Assembly: GCA_020433805.1 (NCBI GenBank)
Contig: JAGRBZ010000035.1
Location: forward strand, 1-35,213
Origin: Anaerolineae bacterium
GTDB lineage: Bacteria; Chloroflexota; Anaerolineae; 4572-78; J111
DNA: 35,213 bases
Direction: 5' to 3'
Shown here: positions 1 through 8,436 of the stretch, piece after piece
Layout: the number at the start of each line of letters is the position of its first letter
Position numbering within the stretch: the stretch's first letter is position 1
The notes under the pieces: generated by a model
Told to the model about the DNA's origin: nothing
The model's database searches: none
What the model saw: only the letters and a program-made list of their open reading frames with translations
Program-made: the position numbers and the translations under genes

Positions 1-1139
1 AACGTTTTCTCACCGCCGATCATCTGCGTGAAGCGCTGATGATGTTTCAACAAGGCAATATGATGGGTACAGCTTCGCAGATGCCTATCTCCGCTGTGGT
101 GGGGTCGCCGGTTCAGGGTAAATCCGGGTCCGCTCAAAAACGTGGGGCTACACCTGCCCGTAAATCGGCTTCCGGGTCGGGCATCGACATGATTATGATA
201 TTGCTGGGCTTGCTGGCTATTGTTGCGGTTTTGGGGCTGGTGCCGCTGTTTGTGGCGCTCTACAATGCCTATCAGCCGGGCGTAAACTCATCCGCTGCCG
301 GCGAGTTGCCGGCAGGCCAGGTGCGTATGCCTGATTTGGTCGGCCTGGAAGAGAGTACGGCCCGATCGGCATTGGAAAATATGGGTTTGATATTGGAAGT
401 GGAGGGTGAAGAGCCACACCCTACCTGGCCTGCATTTACGATTACCGAGCAGTCAATTCTGCCGGGAGCGGCTGTGGCTGAAGGCTCAGTCGTTAATGTT
501 ATGTTGAGCCAAGGTCCCCCCTTAATCGAAGTGCCCGATGCCCGGGGAATGCGCTATGAGGAAGCGGAGCAGCAGATCCAATCGCTTGATTTAGTGGTAC
601 AAAAGTATGAAGATTGGAGTACGGAAACGCCGGGTGTAGTGGTTCTGCAAGATCCACCTCCTAACTCTTTGGTTGCTAATCGTACCTTGGTGACGCTGGT
701 GGTGAGCAGCGGAGCTAGAAGCCCGGTTGGAGCTAACCTGGGTGGTCAAATTGCTTTAAATGCCTACGAACTGCCGCGCTTGCAATATCGGCCTGGCGAG
801 GCCGTATCGATTACGTTTTTCTGGCAAGCAATTACCCCACCTGCTGATAACTACGATCTTTTTATTCGGCTGACAACACCCGAAGGCGGTATTGTCTCTG
901 AAATTGAGTCGCCTCCCCAAAACGGCTCTGCTCTTACATCCGATTGGCAAGTGGGGCAAACCATTATTGATCCGTATCAACTTCCTATCCCTCAAACCAC
1001 GGTTGCGGGCGATTATGAAATTCGGGTTGGTTTTTTCAATCCGGCTACAAATACCCGCCTGCCTATAACTGAGGCTGGTCGGGCCGAGGCGGATGATCTC
1101 GGCTCGTTGGTATTGCGAACAATTCAGGTTGTTCGCTAA
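1..1139 (+). CDS. Ser/Thr protein kinase with PASTA domains, C-terminal part (5' end outside window)
   Basis: The frame is open from the first complete codon at base 3, and the first residues (RFLTADHLREAL) look like the last helix of a eukaryotic-type kinase domain, so the gene starts before the window. Counting from the Met at base 39, a Ser/Ala/Lys-rich juxtamembrane linker is followed by one membrane span at about 51-76. Two PASTA repeats follow at about 95-158 (starts VRMPDLVGLEE) and 160-225 (starts LIEVPDARGM). The last 130 residues form a beta-sandwich-like region with Y-x-P-G-E and W-Q-x-G-Q turns, a style I know from Chloroflexota envelope proteins. PASTA domains of PknB-type kinases sense peptidoglycan or lipid II outside the cell. 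It is followed by ftsH with its own promoter. The assignment is firm for PASTA and the membrane span, and inferred for the missing kinase domain. Confidence 0.85.
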   Translation, partial: RFLTADHLREALMMFQQGNMMGTASQMPISAVVGSPVQGKSGSAQKRGATPARKSASGSGIDMIMILLGLLAIVAVLGLVPLFVALYNAYQPGVNSSAAGELPAGQVRMPDLVGLEESTARSALENMGLILEVEGEEPHPTWPAFTITEQSILPGAAVAEGSVVNVMLSQGPPLIEVPDARGMRYEEAEQQIQSLDLVVQKYEDWSTETPGVVVLQDPPPNSLVANRTLVTLVVSSGARSPVGANLGGQIALNAYELPRLQYRPGEAVSITFFWQAITPPADNYDLFIRLTTPEGGIVSEIESPPQNGSALTSDWQVGQTIIDPYQLPIPQTTVAGDYEIRVGFFNPATNTRLPITEAGRAEADDLGSLVLRTIQVVR

Positions 1140-1235
1140 AGGATGGCCCGCGACGGCATCCCACTCCCATAAATCATAAAAAATGTCACTTTGTTGAGAA
1201 AAGTTTGTAAAACGTAAACTTGTCTTAATATTTGG

Positions 1236-1264
1236 TTGGCGAATTGACTTTATTTTGGTATAAT
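1236..1264 (+). promoter_or_regulatory. Sigma-70-type promoter of ftsH
   Basis: TTGGCG at 1236-1241 is followed after 17 bases by a perfect TATAAT at 1259-1264. Transcription would start near 1271, giving a leader of about 30 bases that contains the GGAGG ribosome site at 1290-1294. The nearby TTGACT at 1245-1250 is only 8 bases from the -10 and is not used in this reading. Confidence 0.65.
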
Positions 1265-1299
1265 TACAAGGCTATTTGTATTTTACCGTGGAGGAAAAT

Positions 1300-3267
1300 G
1301 TGAATTCTGGCCTATTTAAAAATAGCATCGTATATTTGCTAATCTTATTGGCCGTTGCAGCACTCATTTTTAGCATCTTCTCAAGCTCGCCGGAGAGCGA
1401 TGATCTGGATATTACTACCGTAGCCGAGCAAATTAAGTCCGGCGAAGTTGCAAAATTGAGCGTTAATAATGAGGATGTAACGGTCACATATAATCAATCC
1501 AACGAGAATGATGCCAAGTCTCGTAAAGAAGTAGGGGTAAGCATCTTTACCACGTTTAACGAGTTAGGTGTTACCGATGAAGAGCTAAGCCAGGTAGATA
1601 TTGAAATTATTCCGCCCGGCGTCTGGAGTGATTGGGGGACATTGGCTATCACCATTCTGCCTTTGCTCATCTTCGGGGGTCTTCTCTTCTTTATGGTACG
1701 TCAGGCTCAAGGCTCAAACAATCAAGCTCTGAGTTTCGGCAAAAGTAAAGCCCGTATGTTCACCGGTGATAAACCGACGGTGACGTTTGATGATGTTGCT
1801 GGAGCCAATGAAGCTAAACAAGAGCTAACCGAAGTGGTCGAATTTCTGCGCGAGCCGGAGAAATTCATTTCTCTGGGAGCGCGTATTCCCAAAGGGGTGT
1901 TGATGGTCGGCCCGCCGGGATGTGGGAAAACTCTGCTGGCCAAAGCCGTTTCCGGTGAGGCAGGAGTACCCTTTTTCAGCATCTCTGGCTCCGAATTTGT
2001 TGAGATGTTTGTAGGGGTCGGGGCCAGCCGCGTGCGTGATCTGTTCGACCAAGCCAAACGGAATAGTCCGTGCATTATCTTCGTTGATGAGATTGATGCC
2101 GTGGGTCGGCATCGCGGAGCTGGGCTGGGTGGTAGCCACGACGAACGCGAGCAAACGCTCAACCAAATTTTGGTTGAGATGGATGGTTTTGAAACCGACA
2201 CGAACGTCATTGTTGTCGCCGCTACCAACCGACCTGATATTCTTGACCCGGCGCTGCTTCGCCCTGGTCGTTTTGACCGGCGTGTTATCTTAGACCGCCC
2301 TGATTGGCAGGGACGCAAAAAGATTTTGGAAGTTCACGCCAAAGGCAAGCCTATGGCTAGCGATGTCAACTTAGAGGCACTGGGCAAAGCCACCATTGGC
2401 TTTTCCGGAGCCGATTTGGAGAATGTGGTCAACGAAGGTGCTATTTTGGCCGCACGTCGCAATCAAAAACAGGTGACAATGCTTGATCTCGAACAGGCTA
2501 TCGAAAAAGTGCGCTTGGGTCCGGAACGTCGCAGTCGGATTATTAGCGAAGAAGAAAAAGAAATTGTAGCCTATCACGAAGCGGGACACGCGCTAGTCGC
2601 GTATATGATTCCTGAGTCTGACCCTGTCCATAAAGTAAGCATCGTCGCCCGGGGTGGAGCTGGTGGGTTTACCCTCTTCCTTCCTTCAGATGATACAACG
2701 CTCATCAGCGAGTCTGCCTTTAAAGCGCGGCTGGCGGTAGGGTTAGGTGGTCGTGCCGCTGAGGAAATTATGTTCCCGTCTGTAACAACCGGAGCTAGTG
2801 GTGACTTAGAACATATTACCCGCGTAGCCCGGGCTATGGTTACACAGTATGGTATGAGTAAAAAACTGGGGCCGATCACGTTTGGTGATAAAGAAGAGCT
2901 GGTCTTCTTGGGTCGACAGTTAAGCGAACAGCGCAATTACAGTGAGGAAGTTGCCGAACAGATCGATTTTGAAGTGCGTCGTTTGGTTGATGAAGCCCAT
3001 GAGCTTGCTTTGAAAATTTTGAGGGAGCATTACGATACGATGAAGCTGATTGCTGAACGCTTGATTGAAGAAGAAAATCTGGATGCAACTGCGTTTAAGG
3101 AGTTGGTTGAAGGCAGTTTGGCTTCATCTGATGAAGGCAGTGATGGCCACTCCTCTTCTGAAGAGGAAGAAACAGTAGAGGAAGAGACGAAGACTCCCGA
3201 TTCCTCTTCATCAGAAGACTCGCCGCCTCGTCGACTTCCCCCTTCGGCAGCGCCACTTCCGGCTTAA
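1300..3267 (+). CDS. ftsH: ATP-dependent zinc metalloprotease FtsH
   Basis: Membrane-anchored AAA+ protease of about 655 residues that degrades misfolded membrane proteins and some cytosolic regulators as a hexamer. The start is GTG at 1300, chosen because GGAGG at 1290-1294 lies 5 bases before it and homologues begin shortly before the first membrane span; a longer in-frame TTG at 1276 has no such site. Visible features are membrane spans at about 9-28 and 112-134, a P-loop GPPGCGKT near 204, Walker B IIFVDE near 259, the SRH segment with two Arg (GRFDRR), and the zinc site HEAGH near 426, with the later Asp in ASGDLEH as third ligand. The P-loop has Cys where Thr is usual. The tail is Ser/Glu-rich and then Pro-rich, which varies between species. 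A strong terminator follows. Confidence 0.97.
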   Translation: MNSGLFKNSIVYLLILLAVAALIFSIFSSSPESDDLDITTVAEQIKSGEVAKLSVNNEDVTVTYNQSNENDAKSRKEVGVSIFTTFNELGVTDEELSQVDIEIIPPGVWSDWGTLAITILPLLIFGGLLFFMVRQAQGSNNQALSFGKSKARMFTGDKPTVTFDDVAGANEAKQELTEVVEFLREPEKFISLGARIPKGVLMVGPPGCGKTLLAKAVSGEAGVPFFSISGSEFVEMFVGVGASRVRDLFDQAKRNSPCIIFVDEIDAVGRHRGAGLGGSHDEREQTLNQILVEMDGFETDTNVIVVAATNRPDILDPALLRPGRFDRRVILDRPDWQGRKKILEVHAKGKPMASDVNLEALGKATIGFSGADLENVVNEGAILAARRNQKQVTMLDLEQAIEKVRLGPERRSRIISEEEKEIVAYHEAGHALVAYMIPESDPVHKVSIVARGGAGGFTLFLPSDDTTLISESAFKARLAVGLGGRAAEEIMFPSVTTGASGDLEHITRVARAMVTQYGMSKKLGPITFGDKEELVFLGRQLSEQRNYSEEVAEQIDFEVRRLVDEAHELALKILREHYDTMKLIAERLIEEENLDATAFKELVEGSLASSDEGSDGHSSSEEEETVEEETKTPDSSSSEDSPPRRLPPSAAPLPA

Positions 3268-3284
3268 ACAAAATGAGTTAAACT

Positions 3285-3314
3285 AAAAAGCGACGTGAAA
3301 ACGTCGCTTTTTTT
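3285..3314. terminator. Two-way rho-independent terminator between ftsH and the thioesterase gene
   Basis: GCGACG (3290-3295) pairs with CGTCGC (3302-3307) around the loop TGAAAA. It is flanked by A5 on the left and T7 on the right, so it can end transcription from both sides. The two genes converge here. Confidence 0.85.
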
Positions 3315-3315
3315 A

Positions 3316-3753
3316 TTACGTGGATGCCGCAGCTTGAGACCACATAGCTCTCCACTCTGTGGGGATGCGTGCCACTTTGTTATGGATATCCAGACAGATA
3401 TGCTTAGAGTAACCTGTTGTGAAAATATCCCCGGTTATCGGGTCGATAACCTCATAGCCGAACTGCATTTGGCGGCTATGTATTTCATCCAAATGGCAGC
3501 GAACGGTCACGTGTTGATCGTAGCAAGCTGCCTGCTTGTAACGTATATTTAGCTCTGAAACAGCCAGGCGTAAGCCGTTGGCTTCAAATTCGGCATAAGA
3601 ACGACCGTTTTCGCGCATCCACTGGCTACGTCCTTCTTCAAGCCAGACAATGTACGAGGCATGGTGGACAATGCCCATCTGGTCGGTTTCCGCGTAACGG
3701 ACGCGAAATGTCACTTCCACGGTTTTTTTGGGTTTGATATGGGTTGAATTCAT
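3316..3753 (-). CDS. 4HBT (hot-dog fold) acyl-CoA thioesterase, YbgC/FadM-like
   Basis: A 145-residue hot-dog-fold protein of usual family length. The N-terminal signature VRYAETDQMGIVHHASYIVW matches the YbgC/4HBT family motif, with the Asp of ETDQMG as the expected catalytic residue and the following HHASY and WLEEGR segments on the active-site helix. Members hydrolyse short- or medium-chain acyl-CoA thioesters in the cytosol; the substrate cannot be read from sequence. The gene ends next to the terminator shared with ftsH. The HAD phosphatase gene lies 18 bases upstream on the same strand, so the two are probably co-transcribed. Family assignment is secure, specificity is not. Confidence 0.9.
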   Translation of the reverse strand: MNSTHIKPKKTVEVTFRVRYAETDQMGIVHHASYIVWLEEGRSQWMRENGRSYAEFEANGLRLAVSELNIRYKQAACYDQHVTVRCHLDEIHSRQMQFGYEVIDPITGDIFTTGYSKHICLDIHNKVARIPTEWRAMWSQAAAST

Positions 3754-3771
3754 AGAAAGATAAGTTGCGAA

Positions 3772-4488
3772 TTAGGGGAGATATGAGTTGTGCAGCAGTT
3801 CCTGCAATATCTTGCCGACGTGAAAGACGGTCGGTACCGCGTAATCGATACCGAGTGATTTCCGGTCGCTATCGACCAAAATTGTTGTCATTCCCAAATC
3901 TTTTGCGGGAAGTAGGTTACTCGCTCGGTCTTCGACCATAATACAGTTCTCACCATTTACATTGAGGGTCTCAAGGACGTGATGATAGGCTTTTGGATCA
4001 GGTTTGCTAAGGTAATTACGCACTTGAACGTCGAAAATTGAGTCGAAATGATGCCCCACGCCCAGCGTTTTGAGGACACGATGGGTATGGGCTGTATCCG
4101 CATTAGTAAAAATAACCTTGCGCAGCGGAATCTCATACAACATATTATCAAGCGGCGGGCTGATACCAAAATAATCGGCAGGATTAACATCATGCACGTA
4201 ATGTAGATATTCCACTGGATCAACATCATACTCGCGCATTAATCCTTGCAGCGATGTACCATATTGTTGATAATATTCTCGTTTCTTGAAGGGGACATCA
4301 TCGGCAGGAATACCCACCTTGTGAGTCATATACTGGATGATCCGCTCGCCGATAGCGTTCAAAAGTCCGGCAGCCCTGGGGTAAAGGGTATCATCCAGAT
4401 CAAAAAGGATGTATTTGTAGGTCACGCTTTTCTTTTCTCTCGCAAATGAACGTTTTTTCATAGATATAAGCAGAAAAGAGGCCGCCAT
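3772..4488 (-). CDS. HAD-superfamily hydrolase, pyrimidine 5'-nucleotidase-like
   Basis: A HAD phosphatase with motif I FDLDDTLYP (nucleophile and acid Asp), motif II in VIFTNAD, the motif III Lys in LSKPDP and motif IV MVEDRASN. The all-helical cap inserted after motif I and the LDDTLYP wording match the SDT1/PPM1-like pyrimidine 5'-nucleotidase group, but other small phosphoesters are possible. The start is uncertain: the ATG at 4488 gives a 22-residue unconserved N-terminus, an ATG at 4461 has no visible ribosome site, and a GTG at 4425 would begin just before the conserved YKYILFDLDD with a purine-rich stretch upstream. It probably forms a transcription unit with the downstream thioesterase gene. 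Confidence 0.85.
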   Translation of the reverse strand: MAASFLLISMKKRSFAREKKSVTYKYILFDLDDTLYPRAAGLLNAIGERIIQYMTHKVGIPADDVPFKKREYYQQYGTSLQGLMREYDVDPVEYLHYVHDVNPADYFGISPPLDNMLYEIPLRKVIFTNADTAHTHRVLKTLGVGHHFDSIFDVQVRNYLSKPDPKAYHHVLETLNVNGENCIMVEDRASNLLPAKDLGMTTILVDSDRKSLGIDYAVPTVFHVGKILQELLHNSYLP

Positions 4489-4549
4489 ACATACCCCGCA
4501 GCAACCGACAACCAGTTGACGGCGCTCAAAACGGAAATATTGGGCCTCT

Positions 4550-4587
4550 TTGTAATGTGCAATTTGCTGAATAGATAATACTATAAT
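4550..4587 (+). promoter_or_regulatory. Possible promoter of the metallo-hydrolase gene
   Basis: An AT-rich stretch holds GATAAT (4574-4579) and a perfect TATAAT (4582-4587). TTGTAA at 4550-4555 is 18 bases before the first; no good -35 suits the second. It sits about 70 bases before the TTG start codon. Confidence 0.35.
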
Positions 4588-4653
4588 ACAGTCAGAGAGT
4601 CTAACACAATAGGTATTTTAGCCTGCTCAAAGAAACCGAAAAGGAGCACCATT

Positions 4654-5274
4654 TTGATCGTCAAACAACTCCCCCTGGGACCAATTCAAACCAACTGCTA
4701 CATCGCCGGCTGTGAAGAAACCAAAGAGGGCGTTATTATCGACCCTAGCGCTGAGTCTGAGCGGATTATGGCCGAAGTTGAAAAGTCAGGTCTCACCATT
4801 AAATATATTCTGCTAACCCACGCCCATTTTGACCATATGATGGCGAATGCCGGGGTTGTGGCTGCAACCGGTGCGCCTTTGGCTTTGCATCCGCTCGATT
4901 TACCATTGCTGCGAAATAATGGTGGAGCCGCGTTTTTTGGCGTTCAGGTTCCGCCCAGCCCGGAGCCGGATATGGAATTGGCTGAAGGCGACACCATTAC
5001 TTTTGGCACGCATACACTGGAGGTGCTTTTTACCCCCGGCCATACCGCCGGTCACGTTAGTTTTTACGAAGCCGAAACCAACGTTATTTTTGATGGAGAC
5101 GTTCTCTTTGCTAACGGTATCGGTCGAACCGACCTGCCTGGCGGCGATTATGCTACGCTGATGAATACCATCAACGAAAAATTAATGGTTCTACCCGATG
5201 AGACGGCTGTCTGTTCCGGTCACGGCCCGGTTACGAGCATTGGTCGAGAGCGCCAAAGCAATCCCTGGCTATAG
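4654..5274 (+). CDS. Metallo-beta-lactamase-fold hydrolase, glyoxalase II-like (YcbL type)
   Basis: A 206-residue single-domain zinc hydrolase. The metal motif THAHFDH is followed by further His/Asp ligands in FTPGHTAGH, the bridging Asp in IFDGDVLF, and GHGP near the C-terminus. This is the short glyoxalase II-like group, which lacks the helical C-terminal domain of true GloB. Members hydrolyse S-acylglutathione-like thioesters or related substrates; the real substrate here is unknown. The start is TTG at 4654, supported by AAGGAG seven bases upstream and by the match of IVKQLPLGPIQTNCYI to the family N-terminus. The gene converges on a PstS-like gene with only 9 bases between stop codons and no terminator visible there. 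Confidence 0.93.
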   Translation: MIVKQLPLGPIQTNCYIAGCEETKEGVIIDPSAESERIMAEVEKSGLTIKYILLTHAHFDHMMANAGVVAATGAPLALHPLDLPLLRNNGGAAFFGVQVPPSPEPDMELAEGDTITFGTHTLEVLFTPGHTAGHVSFYEAETNVIFDGDVLFANGIGRTDLPGGDYATLMNTINEKLMVLPDETAVCSGHGPVTSIGRERQSNPWL

Positions 5275-5283
5275 TACACCGTG

Positions 5284-6081
5284 TTACCGAATGAGCGCCC
5301 AACGCTGGCTTACAATCTGTTGACCGGCTGGGCTGGCAATAAACTTAAGCAGTTGATTAATCTCAGCCGAACTTTGCTCGGGAACGATGAGCGCTAGATT
5401 ACGGCTGAGGGGATAAATATCGAGACTTTCTACAGTCGGCAAAACACCTTCGATCGGCACTGAACGCACACTGTCATCCATCAGCGCTGCTGAAACATAG
5501 CCGATAGCGCTGGGTGTTGACGCCACAAAGTCGATAATGGCCTGGCTGTTTGGCAACACAATGGCTGTTGAGGCCACGGTCTGGTCATCCATCACCCGTC
5601 TTTCAAAGGCCGTCCTCGTCCCGGAACCATCTTCGCGACTGACAATCTGAATGGATCGTGCCGAACCGCCCGTTGTTTGCCATTCTAAAATTTCGCCGCT
5701 AAAAATGCGGCGCAGGTCGATTATCGACAAGCCGGTGATGTCATTATCAGGATGTACGATAATCGCTATTCCATCGCGCCCGATAGGAACCAGGCGAAAT
5801 CCATCGGCGAGCTGTTCCGGTGTGAAAGACACCAGTCCAATTTCAGCCTCCCCGCTTTCCACCAGACGTTGGCCTAAGCGGGAGCCGCCCTGATCAATGT
5901 TAAAACTGACGTGAGGATGCTCCCGACTGTAGGCTTCGCTTAGTTCAATAAAGAGTGGCGCTACACTGGTTGAGCCAACCGCCTTCAATGATAGTGGCGT
6001 GGGTGGCGTAATCGTCGCTCCGCAGGCCGAGATGATGCAGGCCAGTAGCATCAGCCAAAGAAATTGGTTTACATAGCGCAT
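5284..6081 (-). CDS. PstS-like phosphate-binding lipoprotein
   Basis: A 265-residue substrate-binding protein. The N-terminus is a lipoprotein signal with lipobox IISAC (Cys20), so the mature protein should be lipid-anchored on the outer face of the membrane. GSTSVAPL near residue 37 and SREDGSGTR near residue 150 match the phosphate-coordinating loops of PstS/PBP-like proteins, and DQGGSRLGQ follows the pattern of the third. No PstA, PstB or PstC gene lies beside it; uppP is the upstream neighbour on the same strand, about 125 bases away. It could serve a permease encoded elsewhere or act as a stand-alone phosphate sensor. Ligand identity is inferred from the family. Confidence 0.88.
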   Translation of the reverse strand: MRYVNQFLWLMLLACIISACGATITPPTPLSLKAVGSTSVAPLFIELSEAYSREHPHVSFNIDQGGSRLGQRLVESGEAEIGLVSFTPEQLADGFRLVPIGRDGIAIIVHPDNDITGLSIIDLRRIFSGEILEWQTTGGSARSIQIVSREDGSGTRTAFERRVMDDQTVASTAIVLPNSQAIIDFVASTPSAIGYVSAALMDDSVRSVPIEGVLPTVESLDIYPLSRNLALIVPEQSSAEINQLLKFIASPAGQQIVSQRWALIR

Positions 6082-6159
6082 ACGTTTGGGCCTTTTTGGT
6101 AACTAAAGGCTAAAGATAGAGATTTTTGCTTGATAATTTCGTGTACATACCACAAACCG

Positions 6160-6206
6160 GCAAGTAGCCAATCTCTAGTTACCAGCCTCCAGTCTCCAAT
6201 AACTTC
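6160..6206. repeat. Short degenerate word-repeat between uppP and the PstS-like gene
   Basis: The stretch strings together variants of the words CCAATCTCT, AGTTACCAG, CCTCCAG and TCTCCAAT with a 7-8 base rhythm. The same words occur in the intergenic arrays near 17.1 kb and 23.6 kb. Confidence 0.45.
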
Positions 6207-7022
6207 TTAGCCTCTTACCAAGCCCACTACAATTGAAAGAATACTCAGTGCCGCGCAGTAAATGGCAAACACATAAAGGGAGTGGCGCTGGAGGTAGTGC
6301 AGCAGCCAGCGAATACAAATATAGCCCGATATAGCTGCCGCAATAAAACCCACGGTGATGGCCGGTAACTGCGCTGCCAGCGTTCCCTCACCAAGCAGGT
6401 CGACCAGCGCAACCAATCCGGCTCCTACCAGCGCGGGAATGGACATAAGAAAGCTAAAACGGGCCGCGTCTGTACGATTAAAACCCTGGATAACCGCTCC
6501 GCCAATGGTAGACCCGGAGCGGCTAATACCCGGCAGAATAGCGGCTGCTTGCCAAAATCCGATGATCAACGAGTCGAGCCAGGTCAAGTCTTCCAACGCT
6601 TTAGCCCGTGAGCCGAACAGTTCGGCTATGGTTAACAAAATAGCGGTTAGGATCAGCAGCCCGCCGGCCACGGCTGGGGCTGCAAAAGCAGCTTCAAAGA
6701 AATCCTTGAATAGTAAACCTAACACTACCGCCGGAATAGTCGCGATAACAACAAACCACCCTATTCGAGCGTCTAATGTTTCAAAAGGACGTCCCTTCCC
6801 TATTCCTTGAACGACGGCCCTGGTAATATTCCAAATATCCTGCCAGAAAAAAATAAAAACCCCGATCAGCGTACCCCACTGAACGAGGACTTCGAATTCA
6901 AACGAAGGGTCGGGCCAGCCCAACAGCCAGGGTACCAAAATGAGATGGGCCGAGCTTGAAACCGGAATGTATTCTGTTGCGCCCTGAACAAGTCCCAAAA
7001 TAATCGCTTGCAGTAAATCCAT
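6207..7022 (-). CDS. uppP: Undecaprenyl-diphosphatase UppP (BacA)
   Basis: An integral membrane enzyme of 271 residues, the usual length, that dephosphorylates undecaprenyl diphosphate so that the carrier lipid can be reused in peptidoglycan and other polymer synthesis. The first family motif QGATEYIPVSSSAH lies at about 13-26 and supplies the Gln/Glu and Ser residues. The second, PGISRSGST, lies at about 164-172 with the essential Arg. Roughly eight hydrophobic spans are visible. The start is the ATG at 7022 because homologues begin MDLLQAIILGLVQG; an in-frame TTG at 7046 would add eight unconserved residues. An AAGGA lies 11 bases upstream, a little far. Bacitracin resistance by overproduction is known for the family. 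Confidence 0.95.
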   Translation of the reverse strand: MDLLQAIILGLVQGATEYIPVSSSAHLILVPWLLGWPDPSFEFEVLVQWGTLIGVFIFFWQDIWNITRAVVQGIGKGRPFETLDARIGWFVVIATIPAVVLGLLFKDFFEAAFAAPAVAGGLLILTAILLTIAELFGSRAKALEDLTWLDSLIIGFWQAAAILPGISRSGSTIGGAVIQGFNRTDAARFSFLMSIPALVGAGLVALVDLLGEGTLAAQLPAITVGFIAAAISGYICIRWLLHYLQRHSLYVFAIYCAALSILSIVVGLVRG

Positions 7023-7162
7023 AAAAAGTATTTTCCTTAAACACAAGACTGTGATGAGAATTTTTTAGCGGCCTATCAACTACAGCCGCACGTGTACGCG
7101 TTATACGGTAACGCTTTTCTGTTAACATATCCTAAGAGTAATATTAAAGGATAGTTTGAATT

Positions 7163-8302
7163 TTATCGTTTCCGTTGGCCGCGATTTTCCTCCGCCACCG
7201 CCTTGTACTTATGTAAAAAATCATTTTTATAAGCCGCAAAATTGCCGTCAAGAATAGACTGGCGAATGCGGCGCATTGTTTCGAGCATAAACTGTAGGTT
7301 GTGAATGGTAGTAAGACGCAGCGCCAGCGTCTCTTTGGCAATGATCAAATGGCGCAGATAGGCCAGGCTAAAGGTCCGACAGGTGTAACACGTGCAATCG
7401 GGATCGATGGGGTTTTTGTCGGTGGCAAAGCGGGCGTTGCGAAGATTGACCCGGCCGTTCGGCGTAAAAACCGCTCCGTTTCGAGCAATGCGCGTGGGTA
7501 ATACACAATCGAATTGATCGATGCCGCGTGCCACGCATTCGAAAAGATCCTCTGGACTGCCGACACCCATTAGATAGCGTGGTTTGTGAGCCGGTAAAAT
7601 CGGGTGAAGCACATCAAGCATGGTGTGCATATCCGCTTTCGACTCCCCTACACTTAGCCCGCCGATGGCGTATCCCGGAAAGTCAAGACCGGTTAAGAAC
7701 TCGGCGCTCTGCACGCGCAGATCAGCAAATATACCACCCTGGACAATGCCGTATAACGCTTGGTCGGATCGCTGCTGGGCCTGCCGGCATCGTTCGGCCC
7801 AGCGATGAGTACGGTCAAGCGCCTCAATGTTATAGGTATAGTCATCGGGCGGGGGACATTCATCAAACGCCATAATAATGTCGGCCCCCAACTTTTCCTG
7901 GATGGCAACGACCCGCTCCGGCGTAAAGCGGTGTTTGGAGCCATCGAGATGCGAGCGAAACGTAACCCCATCTTCATCGATGTCCCGTAAGCCCTCCAGA
8001 CTAAAAACCTGAAAACCGCCAGAGTCAGTTAGAATGGGGCCATCCCACTGCATAAAATGATGGAGACCACCGAAATCGGCAATGAGGTCGGGGCCGGGTC
8101 TTAGATAAAGGTGATATGTGTTAGCCAGGATCAATGTTGCACCGAGGTTGTGCAAATCATCGGGCGTCAGCGTTTTGACTGTGGCCTGCGTTCCTACCGG
8201 AGCAAAAACCGGTGTAGGAATATCGCCGTGGGCGGTATGGATTACGCCTGCTCTGGCGTGGGTGTGGTTGTCTTGGGTTAAACATTCAAAAGAAAAAGTC
8301 AT
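7163..8302 (-). CDS. tgt: Queuine/preQ1 tRNA-guanine transglycosylase
   Basis: Exchanges guanine-34 for preQ1 in the anticodon of tRNAs for Asp, Asn, His and Tyr, the base-exchange step of queuosine formation. The start is the ATG at 8302 (MTFSFECL); the frame extends 19 codons further upstream, but that part is unlike the family. Visible features are DSGGFQVFSL with the general acid/base Asp, FDECPP, the GGLSVGE loop, the nucleophile Asp in QFDCVLPTR, and the zinc site CTCYTC followed by a His about 26 residues on (RTIHN segment). Length is about 379 residues, as usual. The upstream region is shared with the divergent membrane-protein gene at 8437. No other queuosine gene is in view. Confidence 0.96.
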   Translation of the reverse strand: MTFSFECLTQDNHTHARAGVIHTAHGDIPTPVFAPVGTQATVKTLTPDDLHNLGATLILANTYHLYLRPGPDLIADFGGLHHFMQWDGPILTDSGGFQVFSLEGLRDIDEDGVTFRSHLDGSKHRFTPERVVAIQEKLGADIIMAFDECPPPDDYTYNIEALDRTHRWAERCRQAQQRSDQALYGIVQGGIFADLRVQSAEFLTGLDFPGYAIGGLSVGESKADMHTMLDVLHPILPAHKPRYLMGVGSPEDLFECVARGIDQFDCVLPTRIARNGAVFTPNGRVNLRNARFATDKNPIDPDCTCYTCRTFSLAYLRHLIIAKETLALRLTTIHNLQFMLETMRRIRQSILDGNFAAYKNDFLHKYKAVAEENRGQRKR

Positions 8303-8436
8303 CGTTATCCAATCCGTTATGTTTCGGCTACTTTTACACGTCGTCGTCACTTTTGTCAATCTCTACTTTCGCCCTTTAACTTTTATTCCGAGCCAAATGC
8401 GGTTATACTGTACATAAGTCGAAATAGGAGACTACT

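Noticed and set aside
1276..1299. Longer FtsH start at TTG 1276
   Set aside because: GGAGG is ideally placed for GTG 1300, and TTG 1276 would nearly coincide with the predicted transcription start.
1903..1935. FtsH P-loop with Cys in place of Thr (GPPGCGKT)
   Set aside because: The position tolerates changes, all other motifs are intact, and I believe related phyla show the same residue; it is not evidence of inactivity.
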